Under the pieces are notes generated by a model. That model was not told the DNA's origin and searched no databases. It saw only the letters and a program-made list of their open reading frames with translations. DNA of 64,000 nt, from NCBI RefSeq assembly GCF_021390595.1, contig NZ_JAJEJR010000001.1:1674001-1738000 (forward strand). Direction: 5' to 3'. Each line of letters opens with the position of its first letter. The stretch's first letter is position 1. Source of the stretch: Paraburkholderia sp. HP33-1 (GTDB taxonomy: Bacteria; Pseudomonadota; Gammaproteobacteria; Burkholderiales; Burkholderiaceae). Made by a program: the position numbers and the translations under genes. Of the stretch, positions 63,839 through 64,000 are shown piece by piece.

Positions 63839-64000
63839 ACACGCGCTTCGTTCCGGCTGATCGCTCATGGCGATTGACGACACGCATGCGTCCCCTCCTC
63901 GCACCACCACTCGCATCACGGTCACCTGATGCTCGCGAGCCGACGGTGAACTGACTTTGCGTTCGAGGAATCGTGTTTTATTGAAGGCGGGAATAACCAG

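Overview
The window is a 64 kb piece of a high-GC betaproteobacterial chromosome. It is almost certainly Paraburkholderia or a close Burkholderiaceae relative. The evidence is a cepacian-type exopolysaccharide locus, Burkholderia-style GalU, FabV and KfrA-like proteins, and strong GC-rich third-position bias on both strands. I saw no tRNA, rRNA or CRISPR array. All family calls come from reading the sequence; no database search was run.

Region 1 (1-27 kb) is an exopolysaccharide locus whose gene order matches, from memory, the cepacian clusters bce-I (bceG-H-I-J-K, 1-5923) and bce-II (gmd/bceN and bceO on the minus strand, then bceQ-bceR, bceS and bceT/galU). Two things interrupt it. The first is a five-gene chemosensory-like cassette (6201-11289): a membrane Hpt/HATPase kinase without a CheW domain, a miniature MCP signalling protein, two CheX/CheC-like proteins (one fused to a degenerate receiver) and a CheY. 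The second is an AT-richer island (21163-23921) holding an inverted duplication of a three-gene cassette: a T6SS-adaptor-like protein, a GH24 muramidase and an LprI-like lysozyme inhibitor. The toxin half is decaying in both copies, while both inhibitor genes are intact.

Region 2 (27-41 kb) is metabolic. It has glcB and a glcG/HbpS-like gene, a MOSC protein, and then an assimilatory nitrate regulon: cobA (siroheme) divergent from nirB-nirD-nasA, followed by a NarK-type transporter. The nasA product is fused to a CysJ-like flavoreductase. The cobA/nirB intergenic region carries two divergent sigma-54 promoters, two NtrC-like sites 21 bp apart, and in each leader a two-hairpin ANTAR (NasT-type) antitermination element ending in a terminator. 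A third sigma-54 promoter precedes the transporter.

Region 3 (41-54.7 kb) is mixed housekeeping and accessory DNA: an SRPBCC/ArsR pair, tam, a LysR regulator, a small lipoprotein, a fourfold-repeat membrane protein, a Rap1a/Tai-like periplasmic protein, fabV, a bifunctional penicillin-binding protein, an MFS permease and a KfrA-like protein with a perfect palindrome upstream. Gene debris lies between them (FtsH tail, LacI/permease chimera, GST tail).

Region 4 (55-64 kb) has a fructose-type ABC importer (SBP-permease-ATPase), remnants including an IS6-family transposase tail, and a minus-strand APC permease-SDR-AraC group.
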